Part shown: piece by piece, positions 45,990 to 54,039 of the stretch | Numbering within the stretch: the stretch's first letter is position 1 | How the letters are laid out: every line of letters begins with the position of its first letter | Assembly: GCF_001447155.2 (NCBI RefSeq) | Contig: NZ_CP014754.1 | Location: 1,116,001 to 1,180,000, forward strand | Length of the DNA stretch: 64,000 nucleotides | Reading direction: 5' to 3' | DNA from: Marinobacter sp. LQ44 | GTDB taxonomy: Bacteria > Pseudomonadota > Gammaproteobacteria > Pseudomonadales > Oleiphilaceae | Position numbers and translations under genes: made by a program | The notes under the pieces: model-generated | Told to the model about the DNA's origin: nothing | What the model saw: the letters and a program-made list of their open reading frames with translations, nothing else | The model's database searches: none

Positions 45990-46101
45990 GCTGCTGTCGG
46001 GAAGGCTTTCCAAAACACGCTCCTTGCGGCACATCCCTGTGACGCTTGGGCTCCGCCATCCATGGCTCCGCACAGTTTTGGAAAGCCTTCCCGACAGCAG
46101 C
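45990..46101 (-). ncRNA. TwoAYGGAY-like structured element, copy F
   Basis: A 27-bp perfect inverted repeat (45990-46016 and 46075-46101) around a 58-nt core. Read on the minus strand it has GCC-AUGGAU-GGC and CAC-AGGGAU-GUG hairpins. It lies between the convergent ends of the ABC1 kinase and sirtuin genes, where it could also act as a terminator. Confidence 0.82.
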
Positions 46102-46117
46102 ACTCGAAACATGGGTG

Positions 46118-46795
46118 CTAGGCCAACTTCGAAACCCACTCACTCAAGCCATCACTCGCACTTTTTCGAATCACTCGAGCCCGGGAAACCGAAGCCGGCT
46201 CGCCAGGGTCAATCACCGTGATGGGCACATCAATCTCCACCTCATAAACCAGGCCGGCGGCAGGGTAAACCTGCAGAGACGTGCCCACGATCAGCAACTG
46301 GTCAGCGGCACGAACCACTTCCGCCGCCGCATCCAGCATGGGCACTTCCTCACCGAACCAGACAATATGTGGCCGCAGCTGGGTGCCTCGTTCGCATACA
46401 TCGCCGGGACGGATTTCCTTGTAGCCGATGTCGTAGATCAGCTCAGGAAAACCAGAGCTGCGGGCCTTGGTGAGTTCGCCATGCAGGTGTAGAACGTTAC
46501 TGGAGCCGCCCCGCTCGTGCAGGTCATCCACGTTCTGGGTGACGACGGTGACGCGATAGCGGCTTTCCAGCTCGGCCAGCAGGCGATGGGCAGGGTTGGG
46601 CTGTACCGATTCCAGCTGGTGCCGGCGCTCATTGTAGAAACGCAGCACCAACTCCTGGTTGCGGGCAAAAGCCTCCGGCGTGGCCACATCGTACACGCTG
46701 TATTGCTCCCACAGGCCGCCGCTGTCGCGGAAGGTGGAGAGACCGCTTTCGGCGCTGATGCCAGCGCCGGTGAGCACAACAATGTGTTCCTGCAC
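46118..46795 (-). CDS. Sir2-family NAD-dependent deacylase lacking the zinc cysteines
   Basis: A 225-residue sirtuin with a GTG start at 46795. GAGISAESGLSTFR and TQNVDDLHERGGS are the NAD+ and catalytic motifs, and the catalytic histidine is in LHLHGEL. VWFGEEVP completes the core. Only one cysteine exists in the whole protein (DVCERGTQLRP), whereas typical sirtuins carry four zinc ligands, so the zinc ribbon is lost or replaced. Some bacterial sirtuins are known to lack it. It should remove acyl groups from lysines. It is 32 bp downstream of the D2HGDH gene on the same strand. Confidence 0.88.
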   Translation of the reverse strand: MQEHIVVLTGAGISAESGLSTFRDSGGLWEQYSVYDVATPEAFARNQELVLRFYNERRHQLESVQPNPAHRLLAELESRYRVTVVTQNVDDLHERGGSSNVLHLHGELTKARSSGFPELIYDIGYKEIRPGDVCERGTQLRPHIVWFGEEVPMLDAAAEVVRAADQLLIVGTSLQVYPAAGLVYEVEIDVPITVIDPGEPASVSRARVIRKSASDGLSEWVSKLA

Positions 46796-46827
46796 TCGCC
46801 AAAAACCTCGCCTTCAACGAACCCGGA

Positions 46828-48231
46828 TCAATCGAAGATCTTGCCCGGGTTCATAATGCCATTGGGATCGAACACCTGCTTGATGCCGCGCAGATAGGCA
46901 ATTTCCGCTTCGCTGCGGGTGTACTGCAAGTATGGCTTCTTGGTCATGCCCACGCCATGTTCGGCGGAAACACTGCCCTGGTAGCGTTCAACAATCTCGA
47001 ACACCCACTTGTTCACCTGCTGGCATTTCTCGAAGAAATCTTCGTTAGCCATGCCTTCAGGCTTTAGAATGTTCAGGTGCAGGTTGCCGTCTCCAATATG
47101 ACCGAACCAGATAATCTCGAAATCCGGATAATGGTCGGTTACCACGCTCTCGATTTCCTGCAGAAAACCCGGCACCTTGGACACCACCACGGAAATGTCG
47201 TTCTTATAAGGCGTGCGCGGGGCGATGGATTCGGAAATCCTCTCCCGCAGCTGCCACAGGTTCTGGGCCTGGGTTTCGCTCTGGCTGATCACGCCATCCA
47301 GTACCCAGCCTTCCTCAACGCAGTGCTCGAACAGCGCCATGGCGTCGTCCATCACCTGGTCAGAGACTGCCTCGAACTCCAGCAGCGCATAATAAGGCGC
47401 TTCAGTTTCAAACGGCGCCTGCACCTGGCCGTGAGCCAGAACGTGGCCCATGGCCTGATGGGAGAAGAACTCGTAGGCGGTCAGGTCCAGCTTGCTCTGG
47501 AACTTCTGCAGAACATCCATGGTGTTGGTCAGATCACCCAGCCCCAGCACCAGTACCGTCAGATTGTCTGGCTGGCGGGTGAGCTTCATGGTGGCTTCGG
47601 TAATGAAGCCCAGGGTGCCCTCGGCACCGATAAACAGATGGCGCAGGTCGTAGCCGGTGTTGTTCTTTTCCAGGTCCTTGTTCAGGTCCAGGATATCGCC
47701 CTTACCGGTGACCACTTTCAGGCCAGCCACCCAGTCGCGGCTCATGCCGTAGCGGATCACCTTGATGCCACCGGCATTGGTGGACAGGTTGCCGCCGAGC
47801 TGGCTGGAACCCGCTGAGGCAAAATCCACCGGGTAGTACAGGCCGTTTTCTTCGGCAAAATTCTGCAACTGTTCAGTGACCACCCCAGCCTGACAGCGCA
47901 CAATTCGGTCGCTGGCGTTGAAATCCAGAATCTGGTTCATGTTATCGAACGCGACGACCACCTCACCGTTCGCCGCCACAGCACCGGCACTCAACCCCGT
48001 ACGTCCGCCTGAGGGCACCAGCGCTATCTGGTTCTCGTTGGCAAACTTCACCAGCGCCTGCACCTGCTCAGTGGTCTTGGGCAGAACAATTGCCAGTGGT
48101 TTGGGAGGATAAATCTTGGTCCAGTCCTTGCCGTAGGTGTCCAGGTCGGCCGGGTCCGTCAGCACTTTTCCCGGTGCACCACCGGCGGCCACCAGCTCTT
48201 TCAGGGAAGCGATGATCTGTTCGGAATTCAT
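46828..48231 (-). CDS. D-2-hydroxyglutarate dehydrogenase (FAD-linked, GlcD family)
   Basis: A 467-residue FAD-binding type 4 oxidoreductase. The PP-loop PSGGRTGLSAGA (about residues 76-87) and the C-terminal GHIGDGNLHLNI and SAEHGVGMTKK (FAD and metal contacts) match D-2-hydroxyglutarate/D-lactate dehydrogenases. The gene is divergent from serA with a 187-bp gap. In Pseudomonas the serA neighbour of this family removes the D-2-hydroxyglutarate that SerA makes as a side reaction, so this assignment is favoured over glycolate oxidase. Confidence 0.9.
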   Translation of the reverse strand: MNSEQIIASLKELVAAGGAPGKVLTDPADLDTYGKDWTKIYPPKPLAIVLPKTTEQVQALVKFANENQIALVPSGGRTGLSAGAVAANGEVVVAFDNMNQILDFNASDRIVRCQAGVVTEQLQNFAEENGLYYPVDFASAGSSQLGGNLSTNAGGIKVIRYGMSRDWVAGLKVVTGKGDILDLNKDLEKNNTGYDLRHLFIGAEGTLGFITEATMKLTRQPDNLTVLVLGLGDLTNTMDVLQKFQSKLDLTAYEFFSHQAMGHVLAHGQVQAPFETEAPYYALLEFEAVSDQVMDDAMALFEHCVEEGWVLDGVISQSETQAQNLWQLRERISESIAPRTPYKNDISVVVSKVPGFLQEIESVVTDHYPDFEIIWFGHIGDGNLHLNILKPEGMANEDFFEKCQQVNKWVFEIVERYQGSVSAEHGVGMTKKPYLQYTRSEAEIAYLRGIKQVFDPNGIMNPGKIFD

Positions 48232-48418
48232 GGATGCGTCAGTCTCGTCAGGTTTGGGCCGGGCCTGTGGTTCGGCGATTCGCGAGAAATTGATTCAGGC
48301 AAACCGGCGCGCTGTGAAAAGTTCCTTTTATGGTATCATACCGCCCCTGTTCTGTGAGCCGGGTTGACGATCCCCGGCCGCGGTCATTTCACGTGACGAA
48401 AGGTTCGGAAGCAAGCCC

Positions 48419-49648
48419 ATGTCAAATACGTCTCTCGAAAAGAGCAAAATCCGGATCCTGCTGCTGGAAGGCGTGCATCAATCCGCCATTGATACCCTGA
48501 ACGCCGCGGGTTACACCAATATCGAATACCTGTCCCATTCCCTGGGCGAGGAAGAGCTGATCGAGAAGATTGCCGATGCGCACTTCGTCGGTATCCGGTC
48601 TCGCACCCAGCTGACCGAGAAAGTATTTGAAGCCGCCAAGAAGCTGGTGGCTGTGGGCTGCTTCTGCATCGGCACCAACCAGGTGGACCTGCAGGCTGCC
48701 ACCCGCCGTGGCGTTGCCGTTTTCAACGCACCTTTCTCCAACACCCGTTCCGTAGCCGAGCTGGTACTGGCCCAGGCCATCCTGCTGCTGCGCGGCGTGC
48801 CCGAGAAGAACGCCAAGGCGCACCGGGGCGAATGGCTGAAATCCGCAAAAAACAGCTACGAAATCCGTGGCAAGAAGCTGGGCATTATCGGTTACGGCAA
48901 CATCGGCACCCAGTTCAGCGTGCTGGCCGAGAGCTTGGGCATGGACGTGTACTTCTACGACGTGGTGTCCAAGCTGCCCATCGGCAACGCCACCCAGGTG
49001 GGCACCCTGCAGGAGCTGCTGAACATCGCAGACGTGGTTTCCCTGCACGTGCCGGAAACCCCGGCCACCAAGTACATGTTCAAGGCCGAGCAATTCGCCC
49101 AGATGAAGCCTGGCTCCATCCTGATGAACGCCTCCCGCGGTACCGTGGTCGACATCGATGCCCTGGCCGACGCCCTGCGTTCCGGCAAGCTGCTCGGCGC
49201 TGCCATCGACGTATTCCCGGTTGAACCGAAGTCCAACGATGAAGAGTTTATCTCTCCGCTGCGCGAGTTCGACAACTGCATCCTGACCCCACACGTGGGC
49301 GGCTCTACCATTGAGGCCCAGGAAAACATCGGTCGCGAAGTAGCCGAAAAGCTGGCCATGTACAGCGACAACGGCACCTCCGTATCCTCTGTGAACTTCC
49401 CGGAAGTGGCCCTGCCTTCGCACCCGAACCAGCACCGCCTGCTGCACATCCACGAGAACGTGCCGGGCGTGATGTCCGAGATCAACCAGGTGTTCTCCGA
49501 GAACGGCATCAACGTTTGTGGCCAGTACCTGCAAACCAAGGAAGACATCGGTTATGTGGTTATTGATGTCGACAAGGCCTACGGCGAACTGGCGCTGGAA
49601 AAACTGCGCCAGGTGAAAGGCACTATCCGTTGTCGGGTACTGTTCTGA
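48419..49648 (+). CDS. serA: D-3-phosphoglycerate dehydrogenase
   Basis: The first enzyme of serine synthesis, 409 residues, the E. coli-type length with one C-terminal ACT domain. The NAD motif is GYGNIGTQ (about residue 160) and the catalytic His is in LTPHVGGSTIEAQENIG. The C-terminal ACT region (about 340-409) provides serine feedback inhibition in this family. SerA can reduce 2-oxoglutarate to D-2-hydroxyglutarate, and the divergent neighbour is the enzyme that reoxidises it. serB is at 6211-7443 in this window. A strong terminator follows. Confidence 0.95.
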   Translation: MSNTSLEKSKIRILLLEGVHQSAIDTLNAAGYTNIEYLSHSLGEEELIEKIADAHFVGIRSRTQLTEKVFEAAKKLVAVGCFCIGTNQVDLQAATRRGVAVFNAPFSNTRSVAELVLAQAILLLRGVPEKNAKAHRGEWLKSAKNSYEIRGKKLGIIGYGNIGTQFSVLAESLGMDVYFYDVVSKLPIGNATQVGTLQELLNIADVVSLHVPETPATKYMFKAEQFAQMKPGSILMNASRGTVVDIDALADALRSGKLLGAAIDVFPVEPKSNDEEFISPLREFDNCILTPHVGGSTIEAQENIGREVAEKLAMYSDNGTSVSSVNFPEVALPSHPNQHRLLHIHENVPGVMSEINQVFSENGINVCGQYLQTKEDIGYVVIDVDKAYGELALEKLRQVKGTIRCRVLF

Positions 49649-49664
49649 GCGCAGTGCTTACGCT

Positions 49665-49693
49665 AAAAACCGGGGCCTGGCTCCGGTTTTTTT
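49665..49693 (+). terminator. Terminator after serA
   Basis: A GC-rich stem (CCGG...CCGG with one G-U pair) flanked by five A before and seven T after, 16 bp after the serA stop. Confidence 0.85.
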
Positions 49694-49845
49694 ATGACAT
49701 TTCGGGCCACAATACCCCGAATCAAGGTGACTTCAACAAAACTTAATCCTGACGCCCTTGAGTTTCCAGCACCCGAGGCCATGCTGGTAGGTACCACTCA
49801 TTGAAACGGTCGTGGTAAATGCCCGGCCCGACAGGAGAGTTAGCT

Positions 49846-50130
49846 ATGTCATTGAAGGATTCTTTGCAGCGAAAACTGGAAACCCAGACGGAGCACTGGA
49901 GCAAACAAATCGAAAGCCTCAGAGCCGAGGCCAATGAAAAAATTGCCAAAGCAAAGGACGAAGAAGCTGAGGCTCAGATTCAGCGGGACTTCTCAGAGCG
50001 CATTCAGGCCATGGAAGACCAGATCGAAACGGCCCGGGCCAAGCTGGGCGAGCTGAAGGAGTCTGGCGAGAACCAGCTGGATGAACTCAAAAAGCGCATT
50101 GATGAGTGGCTACCCAGTAACACCAACTGA
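49846..50130 (+). CDS. Small coiled-coil protein, unknown
   Basis: A 94-residue, strongly charged protein. I start at the ATG at 49846 with GGAG eight bases upstream rather than 49819. The sequence is almost entirely heptad-like helix rich in Glu, Lys, Gln and Ala (DSLQRKLETQTEHWSKQIES; then EDQIETARAKLGELKESGE), ending in a short Trp-containing tail. It resembles short coiled-coil proteins of unknown role found in marine gammaproteobacteria. It has no signal peptide or transmembrane segment. It converges on the OmpA-like gene and shares its terminator. Confidence 0.75.
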   Translation: MSLKDSLQRKLETQTEHWSKQIESLRAEANEKIAKAKDEEAEAQIQRDFSERIQAMEDQIETARAKLGELKESGENQLDELKKRIDEWLPSNTN

Positions 50131-50155
50131 TGCTACACCTGCCAACACCGCAATC

Positions 50156-50188
50156 AAAAAGCCCCGGTCTTTGCCGCCGGGGCTTTTT
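50156..50188. terminator. Bidirectional terminator
   Basis: A 12-bp perfect stem including A5 and T5 (50156-50167 and 50177-50188) with a 9-nt loop, between the coiled-coil gene and the convergent OmpA-like gene. Confidence 0.88.
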
Positions 50189-50218
50189 CGTTGGGCGATG
50201 ACAAAACCCGGCCGGGCT

Positions 50219-50875
50219 TTACTGCATCGGTACCAGGGTCAACTCAACACGGCGGTTCTGCTCACGACCAGAAGCGGTGTCGTTGGAGGCAATCGGATAA
50301 CGCTGGCCATAGCCCACCGCGCGGGTCCGGCGCGGTTCAATGCCCTGATTCAGCAGGAAGTCACGAACGGATGAGGCGCGGCGCTCTGACAACAGCTGGT
50401 TGTAGTTTTCAGACCCTGTGCTGTCCGTGTGGCCTTCAATCTGAATGATCGTCTTATCGAATTCCTTGAGCACCAGAGCCACGGATTCCAGGGTGTCGTT
50501 GAAGCCAGGGCGGATGGTGGACTGGTTAGTATCGAACGTGATGTTGCCAGGCATGATCAATTCAATCTGGTCACCGTTACGAACCACCCGAACGCCAGTG
50601 CCTTCCAGCTTATGACGCAGCTCGGCTTCCTGACGATCCATGTAGTAGCCGATACCGCCACCAATAGCAGCACCACCGGCGGCGCCGATCAGGGCACCCT
50701 TGCCACGGTCGCTGCGGCTGGAGGTAGCAGCACCCACCGCCGCACCACCGATAGCACCAATGATGCTGCCCTTGGTGGCACTGGAGGTTTTCTCTTCGCC
50801 GGTGTACGGGTCGTAAGTCATACAACCGCTAAGGCCAACGGTTGCCACTGCAAAGGCAAGAATGGTCTTTTTCAC
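50219..50875 (-). CDS. OmpA-family outer-membrane lipoprotein with glycine zipper (YiaD-like)
   Basis: A 218-residue lipoprotein from the GTG at 50875, preceded by CAGGAGAA; the longer frame to 50932 has no such site. The lipobox ends LSGC (about residue 18). A glycine-zipper stretch (GSIIGAIGGAAVGA, GALIGAAGGAAIGGGIG) spans about 36-80 and probably inserts in a membrane. The C-terminal OmpA domain (about 105-218) has GHTDSTGS and NRRVELTL, the peptidoglycan-binding signature. It likely links the outer membrane to the wall. Confidence 0.92.
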   Translation of the reverse strand: MKKTILAFAVATVGLSGCMTYDPYTGEEKTSSATKGSIIGAIGGAAVGAATSSRSDRGKGALIGAAGGAAIGGGIGYYMDRQEAELRHKLEGTGVRVVRNGDQIELIMPGNITFDTNQSTIRPGFNDTLESVALVLKEFDKTIIQIEGHTDSTGSENYNQLLSERRASSVRDFLLNQGIEPRRTRAVGYGQRYPIASNDTASGREQNRRVELTLVPMQ

Positions 50876-50931
50876 TGTGTTCTCCTGCTTCAGTTCCTGA
50901 CTGGCGGCCACGCGTGGCACAAACCAATGCA

Positions 50932-51921
50932 TTACTCGATGAAAGTATCAATAATGGTGTTAAACACCGTCGCCTGCAAATCCTGCGCTTCGTTTACCAG
51001 ATGATGACGCCCATCCGGGATTCTTTGTTCCCTTACTGAGGCAAATTTATTCCGGATAATCCGCAAATTGTGCTGCCAGTCCACGGTCAGATCCTTTTCC
51101 CCCTGAACCACCGTCACCGGAAAATCCACCGGCCGTGCCGATTCTATATGTGGCACCCATTTACGCAGGGCAGTCACCCAATCCACATGCACGGCCCTGG
51201 CCTGCAGGGGATCATGCTCCCGCAGAAACTCCAGAAAGCGCGTGTTGCCACTGTTGGCTCCGAACACCCTCCGCCAGCGGGTCAGGAACGGCTTGACCAG
51301 ACTGTGCAGAATCTTGGCGCCCAACCACCCCATGGGACGAACCAGTGGCGCCAGCAACACCACCCTGCGGAAATCCGAGGTTTCCCGGCTATGGTGATTC
51401 GACAACAGGTAGTCGATCAGAATCGCCCCGCCCGTACTCTGCCCTACTGCAAACCAGGGGCCGCGAATTTTTTCCCGCACCCGCGCCATCACCTCCGACA
51501 ACACCGCCTGGTATTCCAGGAAGCTGCCGATGGCGGCCGGTGTGCCGCTCGAAAGCCCGTGCCCCGGCTGGTCGTAGGCCAAGACATCAAAACCGGCACC
51601 AAGACAGCGGTCAATCAGCTGCGAGTAGAGCCCCACATGATCAAAATAACCGTGCAGGATGAACACCGTGCCCTTGGGGGCCGACGACTCCGGCAGCCGG
51701 AAGTAATGAACCATGACCTCATGCCGCTCCGCCTTGATGTAACCCTGATGGTAGGCCACCTCCGGATGCTCTACCCACAAGTCCAGGCCATAAAAACGGC
51801 AGTAGGCTTCCATCTCGACACTGAGTTCACGGTTGATGGCCGGATCAAAGGGTTCCAGACGATCCAGCAAAGAATGTCTGTCCCAGTTCGGAATTTCTAT
51901 GGTATCTGTTTTCCAGTACAC
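50932..51921 (-). CDS. Alpha/beta hydrolase (serine hydrolase, lysophospholipase-like)
   Basis: A 329-residue cytoplasmic alpha/beta hydrolase. HGYFDHVG supplies the oxyanion region, the nucleophile elbow is GQSTGG, an acid lies in QGEKDLTVDW and the histidine in DGRHHLVNE. It resembles monoacylglycerol-lipase or lysophospholipase-type enzymes. It is divergent from a second, HSL-type esterase, with 70 bp between the chosen starts. The substrate is unknown. Confidence 0.87.
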   Translation of the reverse strand: MYWKTDTIEIPNWDRHSLLDRLEPFDPAINRELSVEMEAYCRFYGLDLWVEHPEVAYHQGYIKAERHEVMVHYFRLPESSAPKGTVFILHGYFDHVGLYSQLIDRCLGAGFDVLAYDQPGHGLSSGTPAAIGSFLEYQAVLSEVMARVREKIRGPWFAVGQSTGGAILIDYLLSNHHSRETSDFRRVVLLAPLVRPMGWLGAKILHSLVKPFLTRWRRVFGANSGNTRFLEFLREHDPLQARAVHVDWVTALRKWVPHIESARPVDFPVTVVQGEKDLTVDWQHNLRIIRNKFASVREQRIPDGRHHLVNEAQDLQATVFNTIIDTFIE

Positions 51922-51991
51922 GTAGAGTTAAACGCCTGTCATGAATCGAGAATTGTTCGACATCCTAACGCATTCACGAGGGAGAACACAG

Positions 51992-52885
51992 ATGTTCCAG
52001 CCGCTTCTTGAAGCCGGGCTGCGCCAGACAATGCAGCGCTTGGTTCGCCCGATGCTCTCGAATGCTGTACCCCTGAAACTGCAACGCCAGCTGATTCGCC
52101 AGGCCTATCGGTCGTCCGTGCCGCCTCGCAGCGCCCGGTTTGTCCGGGACGATCTGGGCGATGTACCGGTGGTGCGAACCACGGCAACAGCAACGCCGTC
52201 AGGGACGATTCTCTACCTCCATGGCGGCGGCTATATCATTGGCTCTGCCAACACCCATCGAGGCATCACCGGGCATCTGGCCAAACTGTCCGGGTGCGAA
52301 GTGATTACCCCCGATTACCGCCTGGCTCCGGAACATCCGTTCCCGGCAGCGCTGGATGATGCCGAATCCGTTTACCTGGCGCTGATCAGCCAGGGACGGT
52401 CGGCCAGTAGCCTTGCCTTGGCCGGTGATTCGGCCGGCGGCGGATTATCCATCGCTCTGGCGATGAAACTGCGTGACCACAAACACCCGCTTCCCTCCTC
52501 AATCACGTGTTTCTCGCCTTGGGTCGATCTCAGCCAGGGCGCGCTCTATCAGCCGGAACGCGAGCCGGTGTTGCAGGAAAGCTGGACCGCCAACGCCGCC
52601 CGAATGTACGCCGGTGACACACCGCTGACCACGCCACTGATATCGCCGGTGTATGGCCAGCTGGATCACTTGCCACCGTTACTGATCCAGGTTGGCAGCG
52701 AGGAAATCCTGCTGAACGATGCTACCCGGCTGGCAGATGTCGCCAAGCGAGATGGCGTAGCAACCCGGCTGGAGATCTACAATAACCTGTGGCACGTGTT
52801 TCAAGTCCATTGCGGCCAACTGGACCGCGCCACCGAGGCCGTGCAGGTGGCCGCCGACAATGTCAGGGCCCATCTGGCAAGCTGA
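51992..52885 (+). CDS. HSL-family alpha/beta hydrolase (esterase)
   Basis: A 297-residue hormone-sensitive-lipase-type esterase. I start at the ATG at 51992 with GGGAG seven bases upstream; the frame also opens at 51941. The family oxyanion motif is HGGGY and the nucleophile elbow is GDSAGGG. The acid is in [11 protein letters not shown] and the catalytic His in NNLWHVFQ. It should hydrolyse short- to medium-chain esters. Its 3' end overlaps the convergent GIY-YIG gene by 23 bp. Confidence 0.88.
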   Translation: MFQPLLEAGLRQTMQRLVRPMLSNAVPLKLQRQLIRQAYRSSVPPRSARFVRDDLGDVPVVRTTATATPSGTILYLHGGGYIIGSANTHRGITGHLAKLSGCEVITPDYRLAPEHPFPAALDDAESVYLALISQGRSASSLALAGDSAGGGLSIALAMKLRDHKHPLPSSITCFSPWVDLSQGALYQPEREPVLQESWTANAARMYAGDTPLTTPLISPVYGQLDHLPPLLIQVGSEEILLNDATRLADVAKRDGVATRLEIYNNLWHVFQVHCGQLDRATEAVQVAADNVRAHLAS

Positions 52886-53141
52886 GAGCACCTCTGATAA
52901 GCGCTTCCTTACGGGCTTTGGACCAGCGTTTGACCTGCCATTCCAGTTGCGAGGCCCGGCTACGGTTGCCGACCGATGCCTGGAATGCCAGGGTCAAAGG
53001 CCCTTTGCCCCGCAGGCTGCGGGCCCCTTTGGGGGCCCCGGACTGATGCTCTGAGAAGCGGCGTTCCACGTCTGTGGTAATGCCGGTATACAGGCTGCCG
53101 GTTCTGGTGCGAACCAGATAAAGGTACCAGCCGTTATCCAT
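52863..53141 (-). CDS. GIY-YIG nuclease superfamily protein (UPF0213-like)
   Basis: A 92-residue single-domain protein. The signature tyrosines are [19 protein letters not shown], then an arginine in [11 protein letters not shown] and a C-terminal Lys-rich helix. This is the stand-alone GIY-YIG group (UPF0213/YhbQ-like), possibly acting in DNA repair or recombination. Its start overlaps the upstream EamA gene by 8 bp, so it is probably translated with it. Confidence 0.88.
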   Translation of the reverse strand: MDNGWYLYLVRTRTGSLYTGITTDVERRFSEHQSGAPKGARSLRGKGPLTLAFQASVGNRSRASQLEWQVKRWSKARKEALIRGALSLPDGP

Positions 53142-54039
53142 GGTTGAGCCCCCGCTGCCGAACCCGAACCTTCCTCTGCTGTAACCACAACCCGGCCATG
53201 ATCAGCGTCAGCCCGACGTAGGTAGACGGCAAAATGATTTCGCCGAGGATGAAGTAGATAAACACTAACGACAGAAACGGTGAGATGAAGATCAGATTGC
53301 TGACCTTCGCGGTATTCTCAGCTTTTTTCATGGCCTGGGACCAGAGTACAAACGCTATTCCCATCTCGAATACGCCAACATAGACCGCCGCCGCCAGCGA
53401 CCCGCCCAATGGGAGCGACAGCCCCACCGTGTACCAGCAGGCCAGCGTTATGAACGGCAAGCCGAACAGGAAATTCAGGAACAGGCCAACCACCGGATCA
53501 CGGGTGTCCCGGGTGGCAATAATCCAGTAGCTGGCCCACACCAGGGTACTGCCCAAAGCGAAGGCTACCCCCAGAGGGTCTGAAAAACTGAGGCTGGTGA
53601 CCGCGCCCCGGGTAGCAATGACCACCACTCCGGCATAGCAAACCAGGCCGGCAAGAATGTCGATGCGGCGCAGTTTCTGGCCCAGAAAGGGCACCGAGAG
53701 ATAGGCAAGCACCAGCGCCCAGGTGTAGTTGAGTGGCTGCGCCTCCTGGGCGGGCAGGCGATCGAAGGCGCCGAACAGGAAGAAATAGTAAAGGCACGGG
53801 TTGATCAACCCCATCCCGACGGATTGCAGATACTGCCGCCTTGTCAGCTCAAACACCCGATGCCAGCGGCCCTGTGCCACCAGGATTCCCCCCATGACCA
53901 CCACCGACGCCGCACAGGCTACCAGTAACATCTGCACCGGAGCCAAATCGGCCAGGGCCAGTTTGAAGGCGGTTGCCACAGTCGACCACAGCAGCACTGT
54001 CGCCAGGCCATAGAGCATGGCCTGCTTCTGATTAGTCAT
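53134..54039 (-). CDS. DMT-superfamily transporter (EamA)
   Basis: A 301-residue transporter with ten predicted helices in two EamA repeats. I start at the ATG at 54039, which overlaps the regulator gene by 8 bp; the frame to 54153 only re-reads that gene. [20 protein letters not shown] begins the first repeat. Substrates of this superfamily include amino acids, nucleosides and metabolites; none can be assigned. The next gene (GIY-YIG) overlaps its 3' end by 8 bp. Confidence 0.87.
   Translation of the reverse strand: MTNQKQAMLYGLATVLLWSTVATAFKLALADLAPVQMLLVACAASVVVMGGILVAQGRWHRVFELTRRQYLQSVGMGLINPCLYYFFLFGAFDRLPAQEAQPLNYTWALVLAYLSVPFLGQKLRRIDILAGLVCYAGVVVIATRGAVTSLSFSDPLGVAFALGSTLVWASYWIIATRDTRDPVVGLFLNFLFGLPFITLACWYTVGLSLPLGGSLAAAVYVGVFEMGIAFVLWSQAMKKAENTAKVSNLIFISPFLSLVFIYFILGEIILPSTYVGLTLIMAGLWLQQRKVRVRQRGLNHG

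Noticed and set aside
22132..46101. CRISPR array or REP/RAYT system
   Set aside because: The repeats are kilobases apart, with no spacers and no cas or transposase gene, and the stems differ between copies.
48422..49534. 370-codon minus-strand ORF in serA
   Set aside because: Antisense shadow of serA.
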